Origin: Dipetalonema caudispina
Taxonomy: Eukaryota > Nematoda > Chromadorea > Rhabditida > Onchocercidae
DNA length: 64,000 nt
Assembly: GCA_013365325.1 (NCBI GenBank)
Contig: JABVXV010000275.1
Span: 1-64,000, forward strand
Reading direction: 5' to 3'
Below are positions 39,737-64,000 of the stretch, in pieces (within the stretch, counting starts at the first letter, position 1; each line of letters begins with the position of its first letter). Both the position numbers and the translations under genes were made by a program. The notes below the pieces were generated by a model. The model did not search any database. It worked only from the letters and a program-made list of their open reading frames with translations, and was not told the DNA's origin.

Positions 39737-42700
39737 GTTAGTACGAACAAATTTCCATTTTCATTTACGTTTCCATCGATTAATAATTTTGAAATTTCTA
39801 ATTGATTATTATATTATAAAAATAGACGGAGAAATATGTTACCATTAATTGATTGAATGATTTATCAGTTATGGTAATTTAAATTTTTTATCGAATTTTG
39901 TGAAATTAAATACGATTTAATGTCTAAGTTGCTGTTAAATTCTAAAATTATTGTTTTCTTAGTCTGCAAATAAATTAGATAAAATGATCTAAATGATGGT
40001 ATCATTTTACATTCCTTCTTGAAAAACTGTACGATATATCAGTATATCATGCAGTGTTCATTTTCGGCATAGAAATAATTGAATTCTAGTAAAATCTTGA
40101 TTAAATTCTTCCATTATCCTAATTGTTATTCGAATACTTTTCCGATAATCTTTCTTGAACTTCCATTCTATCTTTTTCTTCAACTATCACTAATATTCAT
40201 TTTTAATCCTTTCTTCTTTCAAGAAATACCATTGAAAAAAAAAAAAATTACTGAATTTGATTTTCCGAATTAAAAGATGAAAATTGTATTTTCAACATTT
40301 TCATGCAATATAGTATTGTTTAAAAACTTTTAATAAAGAAATGAGTGAAATTATCGATGATGTGATCTTTACAAAAATATCAGATGAAAATTCTTGATTA
40401 ATTGCTTTAAAAGTTTGAAAAAGGAGGAAAAAAAAAAAGGATAGTTTCTCATCATACTTTATTTCCTTTACAATCTATTAAGCTATCATTTTGGTTTCTC
40501 GATTACTATCCATTTTTTTTTTTTAATTTTGTTTTAGAATCAAAGAATTGAAATATAAATCTTATTCAATTTTTTCTTTTCATCTCTTTATAGTGAAAAA
40601 TATCCATATATTTGGTTTCCTCTAAAATTAGAAAATTGAAATATAAATCTTAAATAAATTTTTTTATTCTCTATAAAATGAAAGATATTCGTATCTAATT
40701 TTCTTTAAAATAAGAGGATTGAAATCGAAATCTTAACTGGTTTTTTTTTTTCCTTTTTTGGGATAATCTGATTGAAATTTATTATTTTTTATATTGATAG
40801 TATTAAGCAAAGCATAGAGCATCTAAATATTTTAAATCGATCTTTTTTTATACTTGAATATTTAAATATCATATGTTGCTAAATGGTGAAATTTCTGACG
40901 ATTTAACAAAATGATTTCGATGTCGAAATTCTTGCAAATATTTAAGAAACACCGCTTAATGGTGATGCAAGTGTGCTGTCAGAAAATGCAGCAGCACAAG
41001 CCATAAGAAAAAGTTATGTTCATGGAGTATCAAACATCCCTCTACTTTTCGATACTATTGGTGATCGTCTTCGAATGGCCGTTGATCAGGTTTAACTTTT
41101 GTACTATTTTTAGTTGAATTTAGTTAATTCTAGAAAAATTGACTGACATTTCATCTTGCTGATGAATTGTTACGAATGATTTTTTAAGGATTTACTTACT
41201 TATTTTAGGTTCCGGATCGAGAATTTGTAATTTTTAAACGTGACGGAATACGTAAAACCTATCAACAACTTCTTCATGATGTATATATTCTCGTTTTTTT
41301 TTTTTCTTTTTTTTTCTTTCCCAAATGCTAAATAAGTCGAATGTTTGGGAAAATATTACAAATAATATTTTCTCCAAATAAATTTAGTTCTAAATTTTAT
41401 GAGCATAAAAATTGATTTTATTTGTATTGGAAATTAAATTTATTCTAAATGATTCATTTACAGTGTGAAAAATTGGCTACTGGTTTGTTGCATTTGGGTT
41501 TGAATCGTGGCGATCGTGTAGGAATATGGGGGCCAAATTTGTACGAATGGATCGTTTGCCAATTTGCTACTGCTCTTGCCGGCATGATTTTGGCAAGTAT
41601 TTCATATTTTTCAAATAAAAGGATTATTCAGTAAATTTGATAATGATGTACAGAATTAATTTAATCAAGTGTAATTTTTGTAGAAAAAGTTAATTTCAGT
41701 TGTCCTAAAAATTATACTTATTGGAATTTTCGGAGATTGGATGTAGTTTTTCTTGATTATAAAAAATTAATATATAGTTTTTCAAAAATTTTAGGTTAAT
41801 ATAAATCCATCATACCAATCGGAAGAGTTGAAATTTGCACTTGGTAAAGTAGGCATTAAAGCATTAATCTCACCTGCAAGTTTCAAAAAATCAAACTACT
41901 ACCTGTCAATGGTAGATATTATTCCGGATCTTGCTGTTAAAACGGAAGGCAGAGGTGATGTAACAGCAGATTATTTTCCTACATTTCGCCATCTAATTAT
42001 CATTGATCGAGATGGTGAAGATAAATCATACAGGTAAGAATAGCTGTTGAATTAAGACTTTTCGATGAGAGCTTTGAAAGTTAAGAGAGGCAATAAAGGC
42101 TAATGTAATTCAAAATAAACAATCAGCTGGTTTTTTGGTCTTTTAAAGATGTATGAATCAAACGACAATTGAAGACTTGAAATTTAATTGTTGCATTTGA
42201 TTAATGATAATGCCTAATGCAGAAAGTCATTGAAGGATTTAGCAGCACCTCAAGTGAGGTATATAATCAATCCAAATAACTGATTGTATTGCACTTGCAG
42301 AGGAGCGTGGAGATATTCGGATGTGATAAAGATGGGTACTGAGGAAGATCGATTAAAACTGGCCGATATTGAGCGACAAATACGACCAGATGATCCGGTT
42401 AATATACAATATACCAGTGTAAGTATTTCATTTACATCTGATTAACACTGATATCATACATTAGTGTTTTAGTCTTTGAAAATCTGCATGTGGACTTTGA
42501 ATAATTACAAGCTTAATTATAAGCTTAGAGGCAGTGTCATATTTAATATTTGAACATTCCTCGTTTTGGGACGTTGCACTGATAACATGACATTGTCGAA
42601 GGACAACAAGGAAAATCAGGAATTGTTTGATTTTATAATAAACCTAAGAATATCGCTGATGTTCTTCCAACTAAATGATAAAAAAATAAGCTGTCATCAG

Positions 42701-45700
42701 ATGAAATTTTTTCTTTTTTTTATTTTTCAAAGTATTTTTGTGTAATGAAAAGCAAAAAAAAAAAAAAAAAAAAACCAAAATCAGTTAAAATTTGAGCATA
42801 AAAAGAAGTAAACTGTAAACGTTGACCGTTCTACAAAAAGAAAAGAAACATGGATATGAATATATAATTAGATAAAGTTTATCGAATAATTAAAAAAAGA
42901 ACATCCTGAATAGCATTTTTGTATGTATCTACCACAAAGTTGTAAATAGTTTGAAATTTTTCCATATCCTTGTTGTAAATATATGATGCAAATTGCATAT
43001 CGGATACAGCTTAAGATTTATCTATCGCTTTAACCATTTTAATTTATCTGCCTTGTTGATCCTATACAAAAGATGATAATTACATTTGTAAATTAGTCTT
43101 CATGTATTATTAACAAACTTTTCCATTCTTGTTTTTTCTCTTTTAATTTAACTCTTTTGTTCTTCATTTTGTTATTTTTAACATATTATTCAATTATTTT
43201 AATTGTTTGTCTAATTTTTTGATTGATTATTTCCTTATCTCTTCATTGATAGGAGACGGAATTTTATTTGAAAAACAACACATTGAAAAGAAAAAAAAGT
43301 ATTTTTGAAAAATGAAACACACAGATTTGCTTTATAGTTTATCGAAAAAAAAAAAAAAAAAACGATTTCTAATAAGAACTACATTGAATAAGCTGGTCGA
43401 TTAATAATATTTCCAATTAATACTTGTAAAGTTTTGAAATGCCGGAATTTCTTGTATTCGAAAATTAAATGAATACTGTATCTCTACTACTTATTAGTTC
43501 TTCTAAGATTCTATACATTCATTAAAATACTTTTTGGAACTATTTTTTAAAAAAAAATTTGAAAAAATAGGAAAACTTTATTGGAGTGGCTCATGTTGAC
43601 AAAAAATGTTGAAATTGATATAATAAGTGACAATGTTGAAGATAACAATTATGTTCATTAAAATTGCTTAACAAACAACTTCTGGCTTTTATGATTAGTA
43701 AGTTATCAGTTTGAATTTCAGGATACCATTGGACAATCATAATGTGCTACTTTAATTCATCATAACATTAATTTCAGGGTACCACTGGACAACCAAAAGG
43801 AGCTACTTTAAGTCATCATAATGTTGTGAATAATGCATATTTTGTTGGACGACGTGCTGGTTACAATGAAAAGGTATAATATTATATTTTAAAACAAATT
43901 AAAAGAGATATATTTCATCATAATCATTGACCTTTTTTTCTTTAACTTACTATTATTGAAATTTCCTTTACTATATTTTAATCAAATTTAATCAAATTAA
44001 AAAATTATTCGAAGAAATATGATAAACAAGTAATTTTTTTTTTTTTTTTTTTGTTTTAGCGTACAATAATTTGTATTCCGAATCCACTGTATCACTGTTT
44101 CGGTTGTGTTATGGGTAGTTTGAGTGCATGTGTTCATTTGCAAACTTGCGTATTTCCAGCACCATCTTTTGATGCTTTAGCTGCTCTTCAAGCTATACAT
44201 GAAGAAAAGTTAGTTTGAAACTGTTTTTAATGTAATTTAAAAAAAAAAAAAAAGTTGAAGCAATCCTTCAGTTTACTGCATAAACCAAATAAACTAATAT
44301 TATTTTTAATTGGATTTTTTAAAAATCTTTTCATGTTGAATCAAAGTTTTTAATAGTTATGATTTGCTTATAAAATATTATTATTTTTCGTTTAAATATA
44401 TTCTTCCTTTCTCATTTATTAACTAGATTCATCAACAAAATATTATTGATCTTTAACTGTAACAAATAATGCTCATCGTATTAAAATGATTTTTGTTTTA
44501 AAATTGATTTTTTTTTTTTTCTTCATATTTTTATTTTGTTGGTTGAAGATGTACAGCAGTTTATGGTACTCCAACAATGTATATTGATATGCTAAATCAT
44601 CCTCAATATAAGCAATATGATTACACATCGATAACATCGGGTAAGATCTTCTGATAACGAATATATGCTTTCTTTTTTGATGAATTAGAAATTACTTAAT
44701 TTTCTCATTTATATAATCTCATGTTTTAAAATATAATGGATTACATCATTATCTTGTAATGCAATACAAAATTACAGAACATAAGCTTGAATATATTAAA
44801 TTTAATTTCAAAGATTTTTAGCTGGAACTCATTTCTTGTTGTTAATATTTAATCAATTAACGATTTCCTCATTCTCCCATAAAATCATTTACTTACCATT
44901 TCAGGTTTTGTAGCCGGAGCGCCATGTCCCATAACGTTATGCCAAAGACTTGTCAACGAATTGGGAATGCGTGATTTGCAGGTATCTTTTAAGTTAAGAT
45001 CTCTAACAAAAATTTTGATTCTTATTGTCGAATATTCTTCGTCTAATAGTTCTTCTAATTTCTCTTTTCCTACTACTTTTTTGAATTTTTCAAATTTTTA
45101 GGTATGTTACGGTACGACAGAAACCAGTCCAGTATCTTTCATGTCGCTTAGAGAGGAACAACCAGAGGAACGTGTTAAATCTGTTGGCTATATTATGGAT
45201 CACCTTGAGGTACTAATAGCTTTTCTCCTAATTTTCGTTTAGTGATATTTTGAAAAATTATATTTTATTTGTAATTTTTCGTAATATGTTATCCCTTTCA
45301 TCGTTTTGATTCGAAAAAATTTAATATTTATTTCAGTCCGCTGTAGTCGATAATGAAGGGATTATTCTACCACGTGGTGAACGTGGTGAAGTACTTGTTC
45401 GTGGTTATTCCGTGATGAAATACTACTGGGATAATGAACTACAGACTAAAGAAGAAATTACAGCTGATAGGTGGTACCATACTGGGTCAGCTTCAACTAT
45501 TTAAACTTTGAAAACAATAATCTGTTTCACTTCTTGACAGCACTACTATAATCTTTATCATTAGTATAGACGGATAAGAATTTTCGTTTACAGTGATATC
45601 GGTGTAATTCATGAAAATGGTTCATTGAGTATTGTTGGCAGAAAAAAGGATATGATTGTACGTGGTGGTGAAAATATTTATCCATTGGAAATAGAGCAAT

Positions 45701-46916
45701 ATCTATTCCGACATCCAAAAATTGAAGATGTACAGGTATTGAGAAGAACTGATTTATTCATATTCTTCATCTGAATTGCTTATCAACTTAACTTAATTAT
45801 TTAGATTAGAGAGTTGTTAGCTGAATTTGTTTCTGTATATGGCAAATCCTGATCTCTTGATCGGAATCGTTTAACAAAATCGCGAAACAACCTCATAATA
45901 GTAGAACCAGTGGTTTGAAAAGAGAGTGGTTGTAAAGAAATGGTGATATTCGTTGTTATCCTACAAGGCAGTGCTAAATGTAAGATATTCCTCTGATTTT
46001 AGGTTGTTGGTGTACCGGATGAACGATATGGTGAAGTAGTATGTGCATGGATACGATTGCGTGATTCTGCAGATGATATTACAGAGGAAGATATCCGAAA
46101 TTTCTGCAAAGGACGAGTAAGAACATGATGATTATTAAATGTGCCCCTGATAATTACTTGTTAATCCTGGGAAATTGCTTTAGATTCTAATTCATGGTCT
46201 ATAAAAGCATTTGTAATAACGAATTACTTTAAAAAATATGCTCATCAAATTAATCTCTCCATTTACTTTCTTAATTTAATCCAAAAATTTATTCTTGCAG
46301 ATTGCACACTTCAAAATTCCACGATATATTTTATTCAAAAAAGAAAACGAATTTCCGCTAACAGTAACGGGTAAAGTTAAAAAATACGAGATAAGAGAAT
46401 TGTCGAAAATTGAACTTGGCTTAGAGCAGGTTTATTTTCCTATTTCTTCTTTTTCTTTAACAAGCTGATGCTGAATTTGTTATTATACATTCTGAAGTTT
46501 TTTGACAATTCTCAATGGATCATTTAAAGAAAATGATTACACTCCTGATATCATAAGCCTTAATTTATATGTTGCTCATATGGTGCCACGTATGAGATCG
46601 CATTATGATCATACAACGTATTGTGTTGAATGATGAGAAACTCGTAGTATTCCTATTAGCAAGTAGTATTTTTTAACAAAAAATCACTGTTATTAAATGT
46701 CATATACAGATTTTTTTTTTTAATTTCGATTTGACGAATTTCAACTGCAATTTTTACTTTTTCTTTTTTAATTTTTTCAATTGTGGTTAAATTTTTTTTT
46801 TTTGGAATACTGAAAACTGTACTTTTTTGCAGATCAAACGACGTATTGATCATTTCAATGGTGAATGGGTTTTCGAAGTACAAGCAGAAAAACATTCCAC
46901 AAAACCAAGGGGTTGA
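39727..46916 (+). CDS. ACSF2: Medium-chain acyl-CoA synthetase, ACSF2 family
   Basis: It activates fatty acids in two steps, forming an acyl-adenylate and then acyl-CoA. Exons: 39727-39736, 40947-41089, 41209-41280, 41464-41592, 41795-42033, 42301-42418, 43778-43873, 44060-44208, 44549-44640, 44905-44981, 45102-45209, 45337-45485, 45594-45735, 46003-46116, 46301-46429, 46833-46916; all phases agree, giving 616 residues, close to human ACSF2. The ATP/AMP P-loop [10 protein letters not shown] is at 236-245, YGTTE at 378-382, WYHTGD at 457-462, the [16 protein letters not shown] hinge motif at 476-491, and the C-terminal catalytic lysine in LTVTGK near 571. Collinear similarity to ACSF2 runs from the ETPLNG/SYVHG N-terminus to exon 15. 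The last exon adds a 27-residue tail not in the vertebrate protein; reading through exon 15 would end after 14 different residues. Vertebrate ACSF2 is mitochondrial, but no clear presequence is in this model, so an upstream exon may be missing. Intron 4 is GC-AG. Confidence 0.93.
40545..40740. repeat. Three diverged tandem copies of an ~85-nt unit in intron 1
   Basis: The motif ATTGAAATATAAATCTTA recurs at about 40547, 40635 and (degenerate) 40718, offsets of 88 and 83 nt. The copies lie inside the first intron of the acyl-CoA synthetase gene. No coding or structural role is visible. Confidence 0.7.
41593..41794 (+). other. GC-AG intron in the acyl-CoA synthetase gene
   Basis: Exon 4 ends TTG and is followed by GCAAGT instead of a GT donor. 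The next exon begins GTTAATATAAATCC after TTTTAG. Joining them gives the conserved [13 protein letters not shown] sequence in frame. Using the nearest GT, four bases later, puts a stop codon at the junction. GCAAGT is the standard sequence of the minor GC donor class, spliced by the U2 machinery. Confidence 0.9.
42419..43777 (+). other. Long intron 6 of the acyl-CoA synthetase gene
   Basis: This 1.36-kb intron splits the P-loop between YTS and GTTGQPKG. It contains poly(A) runs and, at its 3' end, a degenerate duplicate of the next exon's beginning. No other exon-like segment is visible. Confidence 0.75.
43711..43777 (+). pseudogene. Decayed tandem copy of the P-loop exon start with its acceptor
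   Basis: GATACCATTGGACAATCATA at 43722 aligns with the start of the true exon 7 at 43778 (GGTACCACTGGACAACCAAA), exactly 56 nt later, and the match continues through TGCTACTTTAATTCATCATAA. The copy keeps a TTTCAG acceptor. In the gene frame it would read D-T-I-G-Q-S then TAA, so the glycine-rich loop is broken and translation would stop. It is a partial-exon duplication that now lies in the intron. Confidence 0.88.
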
Positions 46917-49900
46917 AAATTGTTCTCTTAAGGAAAATTCTACTACTTCATCATCATCATCATCAACAACAATAGCAGTAGTATTCCTACTTTCCATTTC
47001 TTTTTTCTTTTTTTTTTTTTTTTTTGCTTTATTTTGCATTTGGAAAAAAGCAAATATGATTTTCGCAGAATGTATGTGTATTAAATGTGTTTCTTTTTGT
47101 CATAAATTTAAATGAAACTTCTTAAATTCAAATATATTTTTCTCAAAGATAATAATAGCTTGAGGTATTTTTGAACATTTAGAATTAATTAAAAAGAAAA
47201 AAAAAGAAATCAAAAACTACAGTAATAATTTCGTGCACTAATCATTTTAATTTCATAACATGAAAACTTTTATTTATTGCATAAAAAATATTGCAGTTTT
47301 TTTTTTTTCCCCTATGAAATTTACAATCATCAATCAACCTAAGTTGAACTTTTCTTCACTGTGTATTTCTTGATTAATTCTCGTAACTTTGAGGAGAATC
47401 ATTGTGAACGAAGAAATTTCTTAATTATCTCTCAAAAATTATAGTAAATCTTTTAAATAATAGCATATTCGTTTATCCAGTTTGAAATCCCCATCTATTT
47501 CCGTTCCAATTTTCCTTTGTTTATTGATTGTGCACTGTGTCTGTTTTAGTTGTAGATAATCAAAATTGAATATCTATATGTCAATTAAATTTTATCATTT
47601 GACATCATCTATTATCGAGTTTTTATCATTATTATTACAATTGTATATCGCTTCATTTCCATATCCCGTATATCTTTAAGATGACATCTAAAAATTATAA
47701 ACACAGCAAAACAAGTAAAAGAGAACAACAGAAGAAATGATTTGTATCATTATTTCTTGTTAAAATTAAGTTCATTTACCTATTTATTGATTGTGTATAT
47801 TTTTATTAGAAAATCACGAACTTTTGCACTTGTACGAACATGTGCAAAATCATTTACCATTTTACTCCTTAATCACATGATTTAAAGGATCTGCTTGAAA
47901 GATAAGACAAAAAAAAATCCCAAGCTTTAAATTTCAATAATGCTACGGTATTATCAACCTGATCATTAACCATTTCCATCATTAATGCCTACTATTACTA
48001 GAAAACAATCAAATTGTAAATATTTTCAAATAAGTAAGTAATTAATCGAAATGTATATGAAATCTGCTGCATATATCAGCAGTATCCGGATACTTTTTAT
48101 GTGTAAGCAAAAGTTTACTAAAAAAAATCATTAGACATCTTCATTTTAATATATAAATAAAGCCAAGCTAAATATACCGAAATTGTATATTTTGCATTTC
48201 TTACCATTTAACTTTTGACAATTTCCCTTTTTTTAATGGTATATGTAAGTAGGGACTGAAAGATATGGAGTCATTTATTCCAGGTAAATTACTTTCAAGA
48301 TTTCAGCACGTGAAAATGACCATATTCATTAAGGAATTTATCTTTTACCTTCTCGAATTTGAAAATAATGAACAGACTCATTCGTATGTATGCGAAGTTT
48401 CTTCTACATTGTATTTGTGGTTGTGATAAGACAAAAACTGCACTGTATCGCATTACCAACTGATAGAGAAAGTAATTTCACGGCAAAGATATAATTTAAG
48501 ATCATGGAATATCGAAGACCCGAGAAACAAGAACTTCATTTTAGGAATATGTAATCGATTCATAAAGCTTTCTGATCCAATAACCAACTCTCAGGACCTT
48601 TAGTCTTTGATATATGTTGGACTTCAATGTCAAAACTACTGCGATAGGAAGTTTCTAAATATATAGACGATTCATAATTATCGCGGAAAAATCTGTTAAT
48701 CAGGGGGTGTGAAGATGATACAATCCTACAACGTTGGAAAAAACTTTGGCAAACGAGGGTGATATTAGTTAAGCCTCAAAAAGAATGACAGGAGGGATGA
48801 AATTAAACTGAATGCAATAGTTCGGAACAGTAAAGAGGTTAAATGTCTGCTTTAGCTGCGCCATTTTCCAACTCTGAAATTTGAAACACGCTGATGTTCC
48901 CCTTCCTTATCTATGTTTATTCGAAGTTCTCAAAAATTTATATGCGATTTTATCCGCAGGCATTTTACCAAATCTTTTGCAAAATCGTAAATATGGTATG
49001 AACGATTCCAAAAATGTCAGGTCAAAGGAATAAAAATGAGAGAAATAGGAAGGGTAATCGCAAGATTTTGAATCTGCAGATTTTCAACTCCAGATTTCAT
49101 GAATTTCTCAAATCTAAAGAATAAAAAAAGAAATGATCGGACCAACAAGAAATCTTTTTTTTTCCACTAGAAAAAAAAAAGACTGAGTCACAATAAATAA
49201 AACAATTAGTCTGGAGAGAACTTCTATTTTTTGTTTCGTTAAACATACAATACAAAAATTCTCCGAATGAATTTTTTTCTTGTTTTTAGAAGCTGCGAAA
49301 TTCAGAGAGCTGGATGTCCAAATTAAGAGCCATAACCAAACAGATGGCTGGTAAATTATTAAAAACTAACACTGAACATTTAATGTATAAAAACAGCGAA
49401 AAAAAAAATTGAGAAAAAGACAAGAGATGACAAGATGAAAGAATAAAGGAGAGTAAATCACATACTTTTTAACAGAGATGCAGCGAACTTGACAAACAAC
49501 TGATTCTTTTACATAACTGTCAGGAAATTTTAAAATTTGCAGTTGATTTTTTCCATCTTTTAACCCAGCAGATAGAAAGAGATACGAAAATTTCTGATGA
49601 AAATGATCTCTCTGAAGGAAGCCACATCGAGTAACTTACAAAACTACAAAAAATACATAAGGTCTATATTTAAATTTTAACGTACTGAATTTTATTGTCT
49701 ATTTCAACCTCAAATTTATGATAATGAAATTTAGGTTCAAATTAATCATAAAACAAATTGAAAATCAAGTGCTCTTTTCGAGAAAATCTTCATTGTATAT
49801 GAAAAATGCATTACCATAACCATCAATAAAGACACAGATACTACTACTAATATATTTGTTACTACTGTGTGATAACCATATCAGGTGATAAGGGAGATAT

Positions 49901-50657
49901 TACGGTACAGCACAATATGGACTTGAAGGCAGAGTAAATAAAATAATACGTCACTGCCTAAAAAATGATTAAAAACCGTAGACAATATGAAAGAATTTTG
50001 TAAATTTAATGGACGTTACACGAAATATTCGCAGGGATCACTGAAGAGGACCGTGCTAACCGGCGATCGATGATTCCAAAATTAAAGTTTCTTACTAAAA
50101 ATAACAGCCCTCAACAAGCCGGAATGGTATTAATTTGACAAGAATGATAGAGGATCACCCATTGTCAGATCGACTTATATGTGATGGAAAGGAATTCTTA
50201 CAAACTTTCTCAAAGAGCTTTTTTTCGATTACATTATTCTTACCAAAATTTTCTGAAGTTTTTCCTTCGGAATCAAAATTCTGCAACTCATACTAGCTGA
50301 TTCTGCTGGATTTTAAAAACTTAAATTCAAAAACAGTGTAGCGGGTGTGACACAAAATGAATAAGTCAAGAGAAACAGATGAAGATTAAAGACAATTACT
50401 TTTGCCGAATATAAGCAGTTCACAAATAAATTTGAGGGAGACAAAAAATCTTCGCAAATTTTCACTTATCATTAATCATCCGATAATCTTCCAATTAAAA
50501 AGCTAGGGAAAATCATTGGAAGGTAGCAGTAATGTAGTAAGCACTCTCCATACGCTTAATTTTATCGTCAAGGGATATCTTGTGCTCAAAAATAACTCAA
50601 TTAGCAGGAATTTCAAATTTTTGATCAAGACAACTTGTTTGCCACTCTGATATCCCA
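46917..50657. other. Intergenic region between converging ACSF2-like and par-1 genes
   Basis: No gene is supported. The left part (to about 48.2 kb) is homopolymer-rich and begins with the presumptive 3' UTR of the acyl-CoA synthetase gene; an AATAAA occurs at 48156. The right part (48.2-50.6 kb) has few homopolymer runs and a more even base texture, like the introns of par-1, and should include the par-1 3' UTR; a minus-strand AATAAA lies at 49691-49696, about 1 kb after the par-1 stop. Both poly(A) assignments are tentative. Confidence 0.55.
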
Positions 50658-63164
<12,507 letters not shown>

Positions 63165-64000
63165 CTGAAATAAGCCGGAAATATGATAAATGACCCTGTG
63201 TGTTGGGAAACAGAACACATCACGACATGAGGGAAAACCAGAAACATGAATTATATTAGGTCTTTTGTACTTCCCAGCTGCACAGGATCGTAAAACAATA
63301 TGGGAGTAAATTTTTTAATACATTGTCTCAAAATCCATACTATTATTGAACCAGTGATAAGGTATCCAACAATCAGCAATATTACCTTACCAATCGTACG
63401 ATACTTGAGATTACGAAAAGTAACATTAAGGGTATCAGCAATTACTTAATTTAGATATAATGATTTTCACAAATGATTATTTGTGCTTATTTACTAACAT
63501 ATTCACAGTGTCATCTATACTGCAAGCTATGATAAGTTAATCAGATTTGTTGACTACAACGAATAATTTTAATACTTAATGTCAAATTACTAGTTGTCAT
63601 AATCCTTTTTACATATAGAGTGTTTAAGACGTATCAATAAACAGCCTGCGTACTAAATTTTATGTATGTTATGACTAATAACAGGACAGAATAGTATAAA
63701 TATGATCATTACGAAGTCAATAACATGTTGAAATAATCACGATATAACAACCATAGCTCAACTGAAGATTAGTGTAAATAAAGCCTTGCTCATACTACCA
63801 ATTATTAGATCATATAGAACCGATAATTGATAAAATGATAAAGGCTTATCAGGTGATATGGTACAAGAGACAAACTATATCAAACTATCGCTGATTAATA
63901 TCAATACCTTTCGGACGTATACAAACCGGGAGAGGTAGTAGATACGAAGCAACATTTAATAACGGCTGGTTTTTGCAAATCATTTAATCCCAAACAATCA
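63165..64000. other. Upstream side of the visible par-1 exons
   Basis: The 63164 acceptor (TTATTTCAG) implies more exons or a spliced leader upstream. I see no convincing start exon in these 836 bases. The par-1 start probably lies beyond the window. Confidence 0.6.

Noticed and set aside
46656..47039. 127-codon minus-strand open frame opposite the last synthetase exon
   Set aside because: It is the antisense shadow of exon 16 plus poly(A)/(TCA)n repeats.
50020..50085. Short G+C-richer patch (GAGGACCGTGCTAACCGGCG)
   Set aside because: Checked for a tRNA or other structural RNA; no cloverleaf or known motif found.

Overview
The window reads as a nematode nuclear chromosome segment, most likely from a filarial or other spirurid (clade III) worm; the taxon is inferred. 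The signs are a very A+T-rich background full of poly(A)/poly(T) runs and simple repeats, many small exons with GT-AG introns and TTTTAG/TTTCAG-type acceptors, and proteins typical of worms. Only about 8 kb of the 64 kb is recognisable coding exon. I rebuilt exons by hand from conserved protein motifs plus splice-phase consistency; every exon list below keeps its reading frame across all junctions, except where stated.

Layout. 1-18.7 kb: essentially gene-poor, with microsatellites, two striking hairpins and one orphan exon that looks like a mitochondrial presequence. 18.7-22.1 kb (+): a seven-exon gene for a small type I membrane protein with two immunoglobulin domains (ZIG-like). 24.1-25.4 kb (-): a four-exon gene for a small secreted protein with two ShKT six-cysteine domains joined by an acidic linker. 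25.4-39.6 kb: gene-poor, homopolymer-rich. 39.6-46.9 kb (+): a sixteen-exon gene for an ACSF2-type medium-chain acyl-CoA synthetase, complete at 616 residues from the first visible Met. 46.9-50.66 kb: no gene recognised. 50.66-63.16 kb (-): at least 22 exons of the polarity kinase PAR-1/MARK, complete at the 3' end (kinase, UBA, long spacer, KA1) and open at the 5' end, so its first exon probably lies beyond the window.

The four genes share no obvious pathway: a neuronal-type adhesion molecule, a secreted cysteine-rich protein, a fatty-acid activating enzyme and a cell-polarity kinase. Points most worth a second look are a decayed copy of the AMP-binding P-loop exon with a live-looking acceptor just upstream of the real one, a GC-AG intron in the same gene, in-frame tandem donors at the end of the PAR-1 kinase domain, an 85-nt near-perfect palindrome, several pre-miRNA-like hairpins, and the presequence-like orphan exon whose splice phase fits the acyl-CoA synthetase gene 28 kb away. 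I found no CRISPR array, bacterial gene, tRNA, rRNA or intact transposon.
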